This document shows, piece by piece, positions 26,679 to 34,955 of a stretch of DNA of 64,000 nucleotides (within the stretch, counting starts at the first letter, position 1; each line of letters opens with the position of its first letter). Location: NCBI GenBank assembly GCA_016714365.1, contig JADJNH010000006.1, forward strand, positions 372,001 through 436,000, written 5' to 3'. The translations under genes were made by a program, and so were the position numbers. A model generated the notes under the pieces. That model was given only the letters and a program-made list of their open reading frames with translations. It made no database searches and had not been told where the DNA came from. Source of the DNA: Candidatus Vicinibacter affinis (GTDB lineage Bacteria > Bacteroidota > Bacteroidia > Chitinophagales > Saprospiraceae).

Positions 26679-27506
26679 ATGAACAAAGCACTGTTAGTAG
26701 GAATTAACCAATACGATTTACAGCCATTAAAGGGATGTGTAAATGATATTCAGGACATGTCTGAATTTCTTATTGAAAAATGCGAATTTCAACATAAGGA
26801 AATTCGAAAACTGACTGACTTCAGAGCCACTAAAGCAGCCATACTCAAGAGACTCAAATGGTTAATAAAAGGTGCTTCTGCAGGTGATCGCATTTACTTT
26901 CATTACAGTGGACATGGCACGCAAGTTGCCTCAAGATCTGAAGACGACGAAATAGATGGAATGGATGAATTAATATGTCCGGTAGATTTTAGTTTCAATG
27001 GAGAATCAGGTATAGAAAATGGAATTCTTGACAATGAATTGCATAAAATATTCAAAGAGATACCAAAAGGCGTACATTTCATATGGGTTTCAGACTGCTG
27101 TTGTTCAGGAACGCTCACAAGGGCCATCAGAAGAAATAACAATCGTCAAAGCAGATACCTAGTCCCTCCGGAGGATCTTGCATGGAGAAATGAGACCGCC
27201 ATGATAACTGGAAAAAAAATTACAAAAATTGGCAAATCTGTAAACAAATTAAATGTGGCATTTCTCTCTGCTTGTAAAGATCATCAGGAAGCAGATGACG
27301 ATCTATTTGAAAATGGGTATAATGGAGCCCTCACATACTTTTTACTTAACATTTTAAAGACTCCAAAAGGGCATACACAGAATTTTAATCAAATACACAA
27401 GTCGGTACAAAATAAATTGGTAAAGGCAGGATACTCGCAAAGCCCTATGGTGGATGGATCAAAAGATCTGCTGGAAAAAACTTTTTTCAATCAAAACCAA
27501 AAATAA
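26679..27506 (+). CDS. caspase-family (C14) peptidase, first copy
   Basis: 275 residues; a bacterial metacaspase-like protein consisting of the catalytic domain alone. It starts with the usual LVGINQYDLQPLKGCVND strand-turn. The His of the dyad lies in YSGHGT (His79) and the Cys in SDCCCSGT (Cys141, where the common following His is Cys). Acidic ligands DDEIDGMDE follow the His. Metacaspases usually cut after Arg/Lys and are often calcium-dependent. No death-fold or repeat domain is attached. It is 2 bp upstream of the endonuclease gene, which suggests linked action. Confidence 0.9.
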   Translation: MNKALLVGINQYDLQPLKGCVNDIQDMSEFLIEKCEFQHKEIRKLTDFRATKAAILKRLKWLIKGASAGDRIYFHYSGHGTQVASRSEDDEIDGMDELICPVDFSFNGESGIENGILDNELHKIFKEIPKGVHFIWVSDCCCSGTLTRAIRRNNNRQSRYLVPPEDLAWRNETAMITGKKITKIGKSVNKLNVAFLSACKDHQEADDDLFENGYNGALTYFLLNILKTPKGHTQNFNQIHKSVQNKLVKAGYSQSPMVDGSKDLLEKTFFNQNQK

Positions 27507-27508
27507 TT

Positions 27509-28450
27509 ATGCCTTCAATTCTGGGTTATAGGCCAAACTTCATTTCATCTTTATTGAAAGTAAATTTACCAGTATTGAATGATGAACAAAAATCAGATTT
27601 AGTAAGTCATGATGATGAATGGGAATGGAAATACAAACACTATAGTTTGGCCATGTGTAAATCCCGCAAACTTGCATTCTATACTGCTTCAAATCTAAAT
27701 GGTAAACTTTTCAAATCAGTTAAAAGAGCAAGTTTATTTCCTTCCGGAAATGATGAATGGAAAAATGATCCAAGATTTAAAAATCATCAATGGGGAGTTG
27801 AATTGTATAAAGCGCAAAAAAGTGATTTTGACAGGGGCCATCTGGTCAAAAGAGAAGATACGCAATGGGGCTATACCATAAATGATGCAAAAAATGCTGC
27901 ATTGGACACCTTCCATTATTCAAATTGCGCGCCTCAATTACCCGAGCTTAACCAGAAAAAATGGGAAAATTTAGAATTCTATATCTTAAAAAAAGAAACG
28001 GTACAATACAAATTAAAAGTAAACGTATTTACCGGCCCGGTTTTGAGTTTGAGTGATCCACATTTTATAACAATCGTTGACCACCATCAAATAAAATTAC
28101 CTGTTCTATTTTGGAAAGTAATCTATTATTCTGGTGATGGTAAACAGTTAAAAATTGCTGCCTTTCTGATGGGCCAGGAAACCTTGATGAGACAAAAAGG
28201 AATCATTGGAGAAGCACGTACAAGATTACTGAGTGAACATTTTCAAAATTTTGAAGATGCGGAAACCTACCAGGTCAATATAAAAACAATAGAACAACTC
28301 ACTGGTTTGACTTTCCAGAATGCTTTCGAACCCTATGTTGATCCAAGACCCATGAAAATACTCATCAGCGACATTCAGGTTAAAAAAGGTCTTTCTCTGT
28401 ATGAAAATCCCATGATTGATGAATTTGAGTATTCCGGAATAAGTCTTTAA
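27509..28450 (+). CDS. DNA/RNA non-specific endonuclease (NUC1 family)
   Basis: 313 residues. The Serratia-nuclease motif is intact: DRGH at 108-111 (general-base His111), then SNCAPQLPELNQKKWENLE, where the Asn of LNQ (148) is the expected magnesium ligand. These enzymes degrade any DNA or RNA and are normally secreted or held by inhibitors. This one lacks a signal peptide and no inhibitor-like gene adjoins it, so a proteolytic or membrane-bound control is likely (inference). It ends the operon. Confidence 0.88.
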   Translation: MPSILGYRPNFISSLLKVNLPVLNDEQKSDLVSHDDEWEWKYKHYSLAMCKSRKLAFYTASNLNGKLFKSVKRASLFPSGNDEWKNDPRFKNHQWGVELYKAQKSDFDRGHLVKREDTQWGYTINDAKNAALDTFHYSNCAPQLPELNQKKWENLEFYILKKETVQYKLKVNVFTGPVLSLSDPHFITIVDHHQIKLPVLFWKVIYYSGDGKQLKIAAFLMGQETLMRQKGIIGEARTRLLSEHFQNFEDAETYQVNIKTIEQLTGLTFQNAFEPYVDPRPMKILISDIQVKKGLSLYENPMIDEFEYSGISL

Positions 28451-28620
28451 TGGATTGAAACGAAAATTCCAGAAGCCAGCTGATTAAGCTTACATCGGGC
28501 ACAGGAAAAACACCCTATTTGCATGGGCTTTATCCCTTTTTTTATTAATTAATCCTTTGATAATCAATATTACGTGTACTATGAATCCATTATTAGTAAA
28601 AATTCATTATTTTTATAACT

Positions 28621-28628
28621 TAAGTTTG
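28621..28628 (+). promoter_or_regulatory. possible -7 element before the lipoprotein gene
   Basis: TAAGTTTG is an exact TAnnTTTG match, 20 bases before the ATG, in a 198-bp gap. The -33 region lacks TTG, so the call is tentative. Confidence 0.35.
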
Positions 28629-28648
28629 TCAAAACAAAACTCTAACAA

Positions 28649-29293
28649 ATGAAAACTAAAATTCAAATCACCTTTTTCAAATGGTGCTCGCTGATCATCA
28701 TTCCCCTCTTGATGCAATGTACCCCTACCACTGATCCATTACAACCACTGACACCGATTCCTGCAAATGATGTTATTCAATTGATCAAGGAATACAAAAC
28801 CAAGAGGAGTGATGTTATTAACGCACATTACGATTCATTAAACACCTATGGAGAGGGCTTCTCTGATTCCAGATTTATCACTTTTGATGCGGCCACCTTA
28901 GAAAACTTCATCAGACAGATCAAATTAAAAATTGAAAACAATCACCTGGACATAAAACTTGGTGGGGTGCGCTGCTTTTACACGGTCTATCCGGATACAC
29001 TCCAAGGGCCCTATTTGGGAAGAGTAAACCCATCGTACAAAAATCATCATGCAATATTAATGGTTCCCACCTTCATTAATGCCGCCGGAGATCATCAGGA
29101 GTTTGATTTTGACCAATTTGAAGATGTAGGAGGTCTCAGAAAACCAAAGGACTTGAAACTTTTATTTTCCGGAGGTGATAAAGATCAAAATCCGGCAACA
29201 AGTTTTTACTTCCTGAATATGGGAGGGCTTTGCCCACCACCATTTGCCGATTCTTGCAAATCAACCTTATTGGGACTTGCTGATGGCCTATAG
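28649..29293 (+). CDS. hypothetical lipoprotein
   Basis: 214 residues. The N-terminus is a signal peptide with a lipobox-like end LLMQC (residue 24), so the mature protein is probably a membrane-anchored lipoprotein. The remainder has a compact alpha/beta look with KLGGVRCFYTVYPDTLQGPYLG, and FNM-type end MGGLCPPPFADSC with paired cysteines. I do not recognise the family. It may be part of the sensory output of the adjoining two-component genes. Confidence 0.6.
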   Translation: MKTKIQITFFKWCSLIIIPLLMQCTPTTDPLQPLTPIPANDVIQLIKEYKTKRSDVINAHYDSLNTYGEGFSDSRFITFDAATLENFIRQIKLKIENNHLDIKLGGVRCFYTVYPDTLQGPYLGRVNPSYKNHHAILMVPTFINAAGDHQEFDFDQFEDVGGLRKPKDLKLLFSGGDKDQNPATSFYFLNMGGLCPPPFADSCKSTLLGLADGL

Positions 29294-29314
29294 AAGAAAA
29301 TTATATTCTAATCC

Positions 29315-29959
29315 ATGTCCGCGATACTAAAAGACTGCGTATTTGTATTTGAGTTTCTGGCAGCTTTTGTTGGGATCATCACCTTTTTACGAATACGCAG
29401 TTCCATTTTACTCTATCTAAGTTTAATATTACTTTTTGTTTTTGTAAGTGACTACTATGGATTTCTTAACCAAAAATCAAGTGAATTCAGTAAATTTAAA
29501 TATTACAACATCGTACTCTTTCCACCTTTGGTTTTGTATATCGCCATGTATTACCATCTTTTGGCAAATCTTAAGGCAAAAATTTGGGCTTTAATCGGGA
29601 GTCTACTTTACATTGGAATTTATGCAGTGAACATTAAATTTTTACAACCAATCCATACAGAATTCCTCACATATTCCTATTGTTTTGGTTCGTTATTACT
29701 CTGTATAAATATTCTGGTCTATCTAAAAGAGTCTCTAGAAACAGACAAACTACCTATTTTGAAAGAATCGCCTTTTTTATGGATTTCCTTTGGACTCTTC
29801 ACCTATTATGGAGTTAACCTCCCCTTTATTGGATTTTACAATTATCTTGCTAAAGTTTCCCAAGAATTTTTAACCATATACTTTAATTTGACATTTGTTT
29901 TATCCTGTATCATGAATTTGTTAATCTGCATAGGCCTTTTATGTTTCAAAATCAGGTAG
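29315..29959 (+). CDS. multi-spanning membrane protein
   Basis: 214 residues with six or seven hydrophobic helices spread over the whole length (FVFEFLAAFVGIITFL, ILLYLSLILLFVFVSDYYG, IWALIGSLLYIGIYAV, and others). It overlaps the histidine kinase gene by 19 bp, so the two are very likely co-translated. It may serve as a sensor or as partner of the kinase, which has only one N-terminal helix itself. Confidence 0.55.
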   Translation: MSAILKDCVFVFEFLAAFVGIITFLRIRSSILLYLSLILLFVFVSDYYGFLNQKSSEFSKFKYYNIVLFPPLVLYIAMYYHLLANLKAKIWALIGSLLYIGIYAVNIKFLQPIHTEFLTYSYCFGSLLLCINILVYLKESLETDKLPILKESPFLWISFGLFTYYGVNLPFIGFYNYLAKVSQEFLTIYFNLTFVLSCIMNLLICIGLLCFKIR

Positions 29960-30729
29960 AATTTGCAATTGTAATTGGCACCTTGATGCTTTTTATTTTA
30001 TCTACCAGCCTTATTTTATTCTATTGGAAATATGTAAACAGCAGGAATCTCTTGATTAAAGAAAGAGAACACGAAATTTTTCTTCACAAACAGGCATTAA
30101 TAACGGCCCAGCTGGAAATTAAAGAAGAGACACTTAGACAAGTTGGATATGAATTGCATGACAACATTGGCCAGCTAATGACTTTGGCTAAAATACATGC
30201 AAACAGTCTACACAAACTACAACCCAATGAGCATACACTGCAAACCATTAACAGCATTTCAAAAGCACTCGAAGAACTCAGAAAACTTTCTAAGTCCCTG
30301 GACTCAAACGCACTTAAAAATCTCAGTCTGGTAAATCTAATTTCTCAAATTCTTCAACAAATAGAAAAACTTGATGCAATACAATGTACAATTAATGTAG
30401 AAAACAGTGAATATGAAATAGATCATGGTGTTAAAATCATTTTATTCAGAACTACGCAGGAAATTCTTACGAACGCCCTGAAACATTCCAAAGCAGATCA
30501 AATTTGCATTAATTTAATATTTGGAGAGCATGAACTTATTCTCGAAATTAAAGACAATGGAATAGGTTTTGATCCAGCGTTAATGCCTACAGTTGAAGGA
30601 AATGGAACTGGTATAAATCATATCCAAAACAGAGTTGGAATCATTGGAGCCAAATTGCACATTGAATCTTATCCAAATAAAGGAACAAAATTCATCATCA
30701 TTTACCCCACAAATCAACACCATGCATAA
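29941..30729 (+). CDS. NarL-type sensor histidine kinase
   Basis: 262 residues: one N-terminal transmembrane helix (about 8-30), a short coiled coil, a HisKA_3 dimerisation region with phospho-acceptor His73 in ELHDNIGQ, then an HATPase_c domain (N box EILTNALKHSKA, G1 DNGIGFDP, G2 GNGTGINHIQNRV). It has no external sensing domain, so input probably comes from the overlapping membrane protein or lipoprotein. It overlaps the response regulator gene by 8 bp. Confidence 0.88.
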   Translation: MFQNQVEFAIVIGTLMLFILSTSLILFYWKYVNSRNLLIKEREHEIFLHKQALITAQLEIKEETLRQVGYELHDNIGQLMTLAKIHANSLHKLQPNEHTLQTINSISKALEELRKLSKSLDSNALKNLSLVNLISQILQQIEKLDAIQCTINVENSEYEIDHGVKIILFRTTQEILTNALKHSKADQICINLIFGEHELILEIKDNGIGFDPALMPTVEGNGTGINHIQNRVGIIGAKLHIESYPNKGTKFIIIYPTNQHHA

Positions 30730-31375
30730 AATCATTCTTGTTGAAGACCATTTTTTAATGGCGCAGGCCATAAGTCAGGTAATTGAAAAAAACACTCAGT
30801 ATAAAGTACTGAAAATTTGTAGAAATGGGAAAGAATTAATGCAACTTTTGACAGAGCAAAAAGTAAGTCCCGACCTTATCATGCTGGACATCAACATGCC
30901 CGTCATGAATGGATTCGAAACAGCTGAATGGCTTCAAGACGAATTTCCCAAAATTAAATTTATCACACTTACCATGAATGATGATGAAGCATCTCTGATA
31001 AAAATGTTCACACTTGGTGCAAAAGGGTATATTTTGAAAGATGCGGATGAAGATCATTTATTGGACGCCATCAGAATTGTGATAAAAGATGGGTTCTATT
31101 TTAGCGAGCACGCTTCACAGATACTTTTTGGTGCAATGAATTTCAAGCAAAATAAATTGTCCTCTGCAAAACCAGAAATCCAACTTAGAGAAAAAGAGAT
31201 CGAATTATTAAAATGGTCATGTACTGAGTTAACCTATAAGGAAATTGCAGCTAAAATGAACCTCAGTCCTAAAACAATAGATGGATACCGCGAATCTCTC
31301 TTTGAAAAATTAGAATTGCACTCCAGGGTAGGTATGGCTGTATATGCCATAAGACATGGGATATTCAAAATTTAA
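30722..31375 (+). CDS. NarL/FixJ-family response regulator
   Basis: 217 residues. Receiver: acidic pair ED at 8-9, phospho-acceptor Asp56 in LDINMPVMNG and Lys in GYILKDA. LuxR-type HTH at the end: LREKEIELLKWSCTELTYKE through KMNLSPKTIDGYRESLFEKL. It partners the kinase just upstream. A longer frame starts at 30635 inside the kinase gene, but the ATG at 30722 gives the normal N-terminus MHKIILVEDH. Targets may include the caspase gene 230 bp downstream and the large operon. Confidence 0.9.
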   Translation: MHKIILVEDHFLMAQAISQVIEKNTQYKVLKICRNGKELMQLLTEQKVSPDLIMLDINMPVMNGFETAEWLQDEFPKIKFITLTMNDDEASLIKMFTLGAKGYILKDADEDHLLDAIRIVIKDGFYFSEHASQILFGAMNFKQNKLSSAKPEIQLREKEIELLKWSCTELTYKEIAAKMNLSPKTIDGYRESLFEKLELHSRVGMAVYAIRHGIFKI

Positions 31376-31606
31376 TTTCCTGGGTACTAAGAAACATAAT
31401 TATTCTCGTCGCTATTAATAACTATTGCCGAAGAAATTTCACCCTAAAAATGCAGGTAAAATCCTGTAGCAATAGAAGAAATATCCCCTTGATAATGGCC
31501 CTCGTCAAATCACATCTTTGTAGTATCAATTATAATTTATTGTAGTTGTAGGGGATTCCGAAAACCTATTAGAGTAGGAAATTAAATAACTATCTAAAAA
31601 TAAATT

Positions 31607-32473
31607 ATGGCAAAAAGAGCAGTAGTGGTCGGAATAAACGACTATGCACCAATTGGTGGCGGAGGACCGGACCTTCGAGGTTGTGTTAATGATGCCAGAG
31701 ACATGGCTAACACTCTGGTAATTTGTGGTTTTCCTGTTCCAAACATCAGAATCCTTACAGACAGGAATGCAACTAAAGCTAACATTTTAAATTATTTACG
31801 TTGGCTGGTTAGCACTTCTGTTCGTGGAGACTCCATAGTATTTTACTATTCAGGACATGGGACAAGAGTCACAAATGTAGGTGCTGATCTTGAAATAGAA
31901 GGATTGGATGAAGCAATTTGCCCTCATGACTTCAATACAGCAGGATTTATTACTGATGATGTGTTTAAATCCATTTTTGATACTTTGAAGCCTGGTGTGA
32001 ATCTGGAGGTAATTTTTGATTGTTGCCATTCAGGAACTGGAACAAGAATTCTATTCGGACCAAACTTTGAATTAAATCGAATCGGTGTTGAGAATGATGA
32101 ATATTCAGCAGTAAGAACTATTGAACCAATGTTGGAGGATGAATTTTATTATGCTTTTCATAGAGAATTCGAAACAGATGAGAATAAGAAGGCTTTACCA
32201 CTTAAAAAAGCATTAGTACCTGTTTCTACATTGAATCATACTTTGTGGGCAGCATGCAAGGATAATCAAGTGAGCATGGAAGGGAATATAGGTGGATCCA
32301 TAAGAGGCTATTTTACTTACCACTTTTGCCGCTGCCTTCGTTCAGTTTCAGGAAATATTACCAGAAGATTACTGGACGCACAGGTCGCAAATGCACTACA
32401 TGCCATGGGTGCTGCACAAATCAACCAAACTGAATCAAAAAACACTGAGTTTGCTCAAAGGATTTTTACCTGA
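31607..32473 (+). CDS. caspase-family (C14) peptidase, second copy
   Basis: 288 residues, catalytic domain only. VVVGINDYAPIGGGGPDLRGCVND opens it; His84 lies in YSGHGT and Cys140 in FDCCHSGT, so unlike the first copy it has the canonical His after the Cys. LEIEGLDEAICPHDF supplies the acidic substrate pocket. It has its own 231-bp upstream region and a strong inverted repeat 107 bp downstream. Acting as initiator or target of the first caspase is possible but inferred only from proximity. Confidence 0.9.
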   Translation: MAKRAVVVGINDYAPIGGGGPDLRGCVNDARDMANTLVICGFPVPNIRILTDRNATKANILNYLRWLVSTSVRGDSIVFYYSGHGTRVTNVGADLEIEGLDEAICPHDFNTAGFITDDVFKSIFDTLKPGVNLEVIFDCCHSGTGTRILFGPNFELNRIGVENDEYSAVRTIEPMLEDEFYYAFHREFETDENKKALPLKKALVPVSTLNHTLWAACKDNQVSMEGNIGGSIRGYFTYHFCRCLRSVSGNITRRLLDAQVANALHAMGAAQINQTESKNTEFAQRIFT

Positions 32474-33001
32474 TAGATTGGTTCATTTACTAATCATCAG
32501 CTGATAAACATCTCCCCAACTTTATAGTACCCCCAGAGTAAGTCTACTTTGTGTATTAAAATAAGGTTTTGTTTGTTGAAATAAATGCCATGAAATTCTG
32601 AACACTATTCAGTTTGTTCATGGCATTTATTAAATAATACATTCTCTGGCAAAAAAAACGCAAAATAAAACATAGACCAAAAAAGACCTTTTGGGATGAC
32701 CAAACAGCGAATTAAATTATCTTGAAAGATCCGATTTATTTCCAACATCCAAAATGGTGCTTCAATTAACATAAGGATCTAAAGTATTTTAATCAATGAA
32801 AACTATTTCCCAAATTTGAAAAATAAGTATACTTTATAAGTTTTGATCCATTTAAATATTTTATTGAAACAATATCTAGTTTTAATCATCCGGAATCTCC
32901 AAATGAAAATTTAGCCTAACCTCGAGAGTACTTAAATCCTAATTCTTTATATTTTCTTTATACGGTATTGTGTATTTTTACCCATCCTAACTTCAACGAA
33001 A
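32474..33001. other. 528-bp intergenic region with a strong hairpin
   Basis: Outside the hairpin (32580-32631, listed separately) there is no coding signal. The 60 bases before the next gene are T-rich and probably contain its promoter, but no consensus box is convincing. Confidence 0.4.
32580..32631. terminator. perfect 15-bp inverted repeat, terminator or operator
   Basis: AATAAATGCCATGAA pairs perfectly with TTCATGGCATTTATT, and a further CTGAA/TTCAG pair (32598-32602, 32608-32612) extends the stem toward the loop. It lies 107 bp after the caspase stop and 370 bp before the histidine kinase. There is no long U run, but the AT-rich outer stem could act in both directions; a regulator-binding site is the alternative. 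Confidence 0.45.
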
Positions 33002-34084
33002 TTGCTACCGGTCAATACCAGAAAAATTAATAAAATCAGACAACATGGGATCAGTATTGGACTTGTGTTGATCGTTTCTATAGCCTGCTTTCTATTTGTT
33101 GATCTTGTCGGTTACCGGGTAGTGGCTCTGGTTCTTCTGGTCACAGTCTCTTTACTCGCCATGCTCTTTGAAATCTCCCCGGTCTTAATCGCAGCTGTTT
33201 TGAGTGCACTTATTTGGAATTTCTTTTTCATACCGCCCATTTTTACTTTCCACGTAGATCATGCAGAAGATTTGTTGATGTTTCTCATGTATTTTCTGGT
33301 CGCCATGGTAAATGCAGTATTGACCTTCAAAATTAGGGAAGCAGAAACCATCGCAAGAGATAAAGAAGAAAAAGAAAATGCATTAAGACATTACAATGTT
33401 TTACTTAATTCGCTTTCCCACGAATTGAGAACACCCATCGCTACCATCATTGGTGCGGTGGACACCTTAAAGGAAAATAATAAACAACTAACTGAATTAT
33501 CAAAAGAGGAACTATTGAACTCAATAGATTTGGCAAGCATCCGATTGAACAGACAGGTAGAGAACTTGCTCAACATGAGTCGTGTGGAGACAGGAATGTT
33601 CAAACTAAAACTTGATTGGTGTGACCTGAATGATCTCATTCATTCCATAGTCCAAAAAATCCAACCATCCTCAGTTCAGCAGCGAATACTGATTCAAACA
33701 ACAGATAATTTGCCATTATTCAAAATTGACGCAGTCCTGATTGAACAAGCAATTCAGAACATCCTGCACAATGCGGTGCAGTATACCCCTGAAGGAACTC
33801 AAATCAAAATTGATTTGGCCTATCAAATTGATAAATGCATCATTATTATTTCAGATCAGGGAAAAGGATTTCCGGAAGAAGAAATTCATTTAGTATTTGA
33901 TAAATTTTACCGACTGCACAACAGCCCCACAGGCGGAACAGGATTAGGATTGTCCATTGCCAAAGGATTTACAGAAGCTCATCACGGGTCTATCAAACTG
34001 GAAAACAAACCTGAAGGAGGAGCCAGATTTACCTTAGAAATTCCTGCTGAAACTTCATTTATAAACAACCTAAAAAATGAATAA
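33002..34084 (+). CDS. KdpD-like sensor histidine kinase (DUF4118 type)
   Basis: 360 residues. Four transmembrane helices in about the first 110 residues form a DUF4118 domain as in the second half of KdpD. HisKA follows with His140 in SLSHELRTP, and HATPase_c ends in GGTGLGLSIAKGF. The N-terminal KdpD and universal-stress-protein domains of full KdpD are missing, so this is the short form known in some bacteria. Full KdpD senses potassium or ionic stress. TTG at 33002 is used since the first in-frame ATG is residue 54. It overlaps its response regulator by 8 bp. Confidence 0.85.
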   Translation: MLPVNTRKINKIRQHGISIGLVLIVSIACFLFVDLVGYRVVALVLLVTVSLLAMLFEISPVLIAAVLSALIWNFFFIPPIFTFHVDHAEDLLMFLMYFLVAMVNAVLTFKIREAETIARDKEEKENALRHYNVLLNSLSHELRTPIATIIGAVDTLKENNKQLTELSKEELLNSIDLASIRLNRQVENLLNMSRVETGMFKLKLDWCDLNDLIHSIVQKIQPSSVQQRILIQTTDNLPLFKIDAVLIEQAIQNILHNAVQYTPEGTQIKIDLAYQIDKCIIIISDQGKGFPEEEIHLVFDKFYRLHNSPTGGTGLGLSIAKGFTEAHHGSIKLENKPEGGARFTLEIPAETSFINNLKNE

Positions 34085-34754
34085 AGCCGAAATTCTAATC
34101 ATCGATGACGAACCGCAAATCAGAAAACTTCTGGAAATAAATCTGGAGAGTAATGGTTACAAAGTCCTACAGGCCTCAACAGGTCAGGAAGGTATTCTGA
34201 TGGCTGCAAATCATCCTCCGGAACTCATTCTGCTTGACCTTGGTCTTCCCGATAAAAGTGGTCATGAAGTATTAAAAGAGATTAAAACCTGGTATAATAA
34301 ATCCATCATCATTCTCTCTGTCCTGGACGATGAATCCAATATTGTAACTGCTTTGGACAATGGAGCAACTGACTATCTGACCAAGCCATTCAGAACCGGA
34401 GAACTCCTTGCTCGGATCAGATGCTGTATCAGAAAAAATGGACCTGAAGAAAATCACAGCAGCATACAAGCAGGAGATTTATCGATTGATCTGGTAGCCA
34501 GAATAGTAAAGAAAAATAATATCCTGATAAAACTAACTTCAACTGAATTTAACTTGCTTGCCTTATTTGCAAAAAATGAAGGGAGGGTACTTACACATCA
34601 ATATATTCTTAAAAGTATTTGGGGCGTTGCATATCAACTGGAAACACAATATCTAAGGGTGTTTGTAGCCAGCTTAAGAAAAAAAATAGAAGACAACCCT
34701 AATAATCCCAGGCATATTATCACGGAGAGTGGTGTCGGGTATCGTTTTAACTAG
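34077..34754 (+). CDS. KdpE-like response regulator (OmpR family)
   Basis: 225 residues: receiver with acidic pair DD (10-11), phospho-acceptor Asp54 in LLDLGLPDKSG, and Lys in DYLTKPF, then a winged-helix OmpR domain ending in HIITESGVGYRF. Overall it follows KdpE closely. Paired with the upstream kinase, it should control potassium uptake; the nearby target is likely kup rather than a KdpFABC pump, which is not in the window. Confidence 0.9.
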   Translation: MNKAEILIIDDEPQIRKLLEINLESNGYKVLQASTGQEGILMAANHPPELILLDLGLPDKSGHEVLKEIKTWYNKSIIILSVLDDESNIVTALDNGATDYLTKPFRTGELLARIRCCIRKNGPEENHSSIQAGDLSIDLVARIVKKNNILIKLTSTEFNLLALFAKNEGRVLTHQYILKSIWGVAYQLETQYLRVFVASLRKKIEDNPNNPRHIITESGVGYRFN

Positions 34755-34955
34755 AGCATTACTCAACATATAAATTCTATCCAGCTATTTATATTTCTGA
34801 CTAAAAATTGCAGTGCATTTAGCCAAGTAAGAAATGTGGTTTATCCTCGCTAAACTATCCTCGCTTTCTTTATAATATCTTTATGACTACCTGCCAACCT
34901 TTTATAGACCCCTTATAAGTTGCATCGGAGCTTTGGGTGTCAAATTTATAAAAGT

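Larger units (their letters stand above)
20649..28450 (+). other. nine-gene multi-hydrolase operon
   Basis: Nine genes on one strand with gaps of 47, 2, 5, 1, 9, 11, 15 and 2 bases: DUF2589 protein, DUF2589-associated helical protein, unknown helical protein, M15 peptidase, C1 peptidase, S8 peptidase, two-TM protein, caspase, NUC1-type endonuclease. All five enzymes keep their active-site residues and none shows a signal peptide. The spacing argues for one transcript. Confidence 0.75.

Noticed and set aside
20649..28450. Prophage or phage-tail cluster
   Set aside because: The M15 peptidase resembles an endolysin, but no capsid, terminase, portal or tail gene is present.
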